Shown here: piece after piece, positions 50,726 to 50,838 of the stretch
Numbering within the stretch: position 1 is the stretch's first letter
Layout of the letters: every line of letters begins with the position of its first letter
Position numbers and translations under genes: made by a program
Notes under the pieces: model-generated
The model's input: only the letters and a program-made list of their open reading frames with translations
Databases searched by the model: none
What the model was told of the DNA's origin: nothing
Assembly (NCBI RefSeq): GCF_003626755.1
Contig: NZ_RBCJ01000008.1
Coordinates: 1 to 50,838 of the forward strand
Direction: 5' to 3'
DNA: 50,838 bases
Source of the DNA: Ulvibacterium marinum
GTDB lineage: Bacteria > Bacteroidota > Bacteroidia > Flavobacteriales > Flavobacteriaceae

Positions 50726-50838
50726 ATGAACAAAGAAGTGACCATATTCAAGGACATTCCGACCCTTTTGAAGGGCTTGAAGCTTCCACCTCCCAGAAAT
50801 CCCTATTTTCAGATTCATCGATTTGAGGACGCACTGGA
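50726..50838 (+). CDS. AraC-family regulator, N-terminal part (cut by the window)
   Basis: The first 37 residues are visible (MNKEVTIFKDIPTLLKGLKL, then PPPRNPYFQIHRFEDAL). This is the typical start of a Bacteroidota AraC regulator with a small sensor domain. The frame is open to the right edge. The upstream TAACTTTA 7 bp before the ATG is too close to be its promoter. Confidence 0.65.
   Translation, partial: MNKEVTIFKDIPTLLKGLKLPPPRNPYFQIHRFEDAL

Overview
The window reads as chromosomal DNA of a flavobacterium-like member of the Bacteroidota, probably marine. The reasons are AT-rich sequence, many lipoproteins with S-C or A-C lipoboxes, possible promoters of the TTTG / TAnnTTTG type, PchR-like AraC regulators, a GH3 protein, an FtsX-type permease without an ATPase gene beside it, and families I know mainly from this phylum. 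No rRNA, tRNA, CRISPR, IS element or phage module was recognised, so the genus cannot be stated.

Region 1 (1 to about 10.6 kb) is an accessory array. Almost all genes lie on the minus strand, are small and are unrelated to each other: secreted DinB, BlaI/BlaR1-type repressor and sensor, class C beta-lactamase-like serine hydrolase, EEP nuclease, cupin, VOC protein, GNAT acetyltransferase, Kazal inhibitor, lipoproteins and membrane proteins. Thirteen copies of one 18-bp repeat (plus strand consensus ATCSTTTATTTGAACTTT) sit at the gene boundaries, all in one orientation. They also flank the only gene that points the other way. Several copies adjoin imperfect hairpins. The layout looks like a gene-cassette array, but the sites are not classical attC sites and no integrase is in view.

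Region 2 (about 11.4 to 38 kb) is an envelope and stress island. It holds a GH3 protein, a secreted HELGH protease, a cardiolipin-synthase-like phospholipase, a Cys-less ArsC-fold protein, AsmA/DUF748-like proteins (one split at an A9 tract), small membrane and lipoprotein genes (UPF0391, YtxH, holin-like), a PA2169-type four-helix protein, a Tudor-like DUF2945 protein, a collapsed KtrB pseudogene, MscS, a hemerythrin, a flavodoxin-like protein and a DUF2652 cyclase-fold protein. Four paralogous PchR-like AraC regulators are interspersed. One SRAP (YedK/HMCES) family protein here has lost its key catalytic residues. The island ends with a lipoprotein that fuses a degenerate phosphoesterase to an Omp85-type barrel, followed 39 bp later by an HD-domain protein fused to a Pycsar-effector-like membrane domain.

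Region 3 (about 38 kb to the end) has a zinc-ribbon metallopeptidase, an FtsX/MacB-type permease, an AraC regulator with an esterase, an ECF sigma / anti-sigma / DUF6249 / aspartyl protease operon, a DUF3124 lipoprotein / marC / corA operon and a partial AraC gene. A second degenerate repeat, built around AGTCCTATTAACTGGCCG, occurs five times between these units, again always in the same orientation. Regions 1 and 3 therefore both appear to be delimited by orientation-locked intergenic repeats that I cannot assign to a known element.
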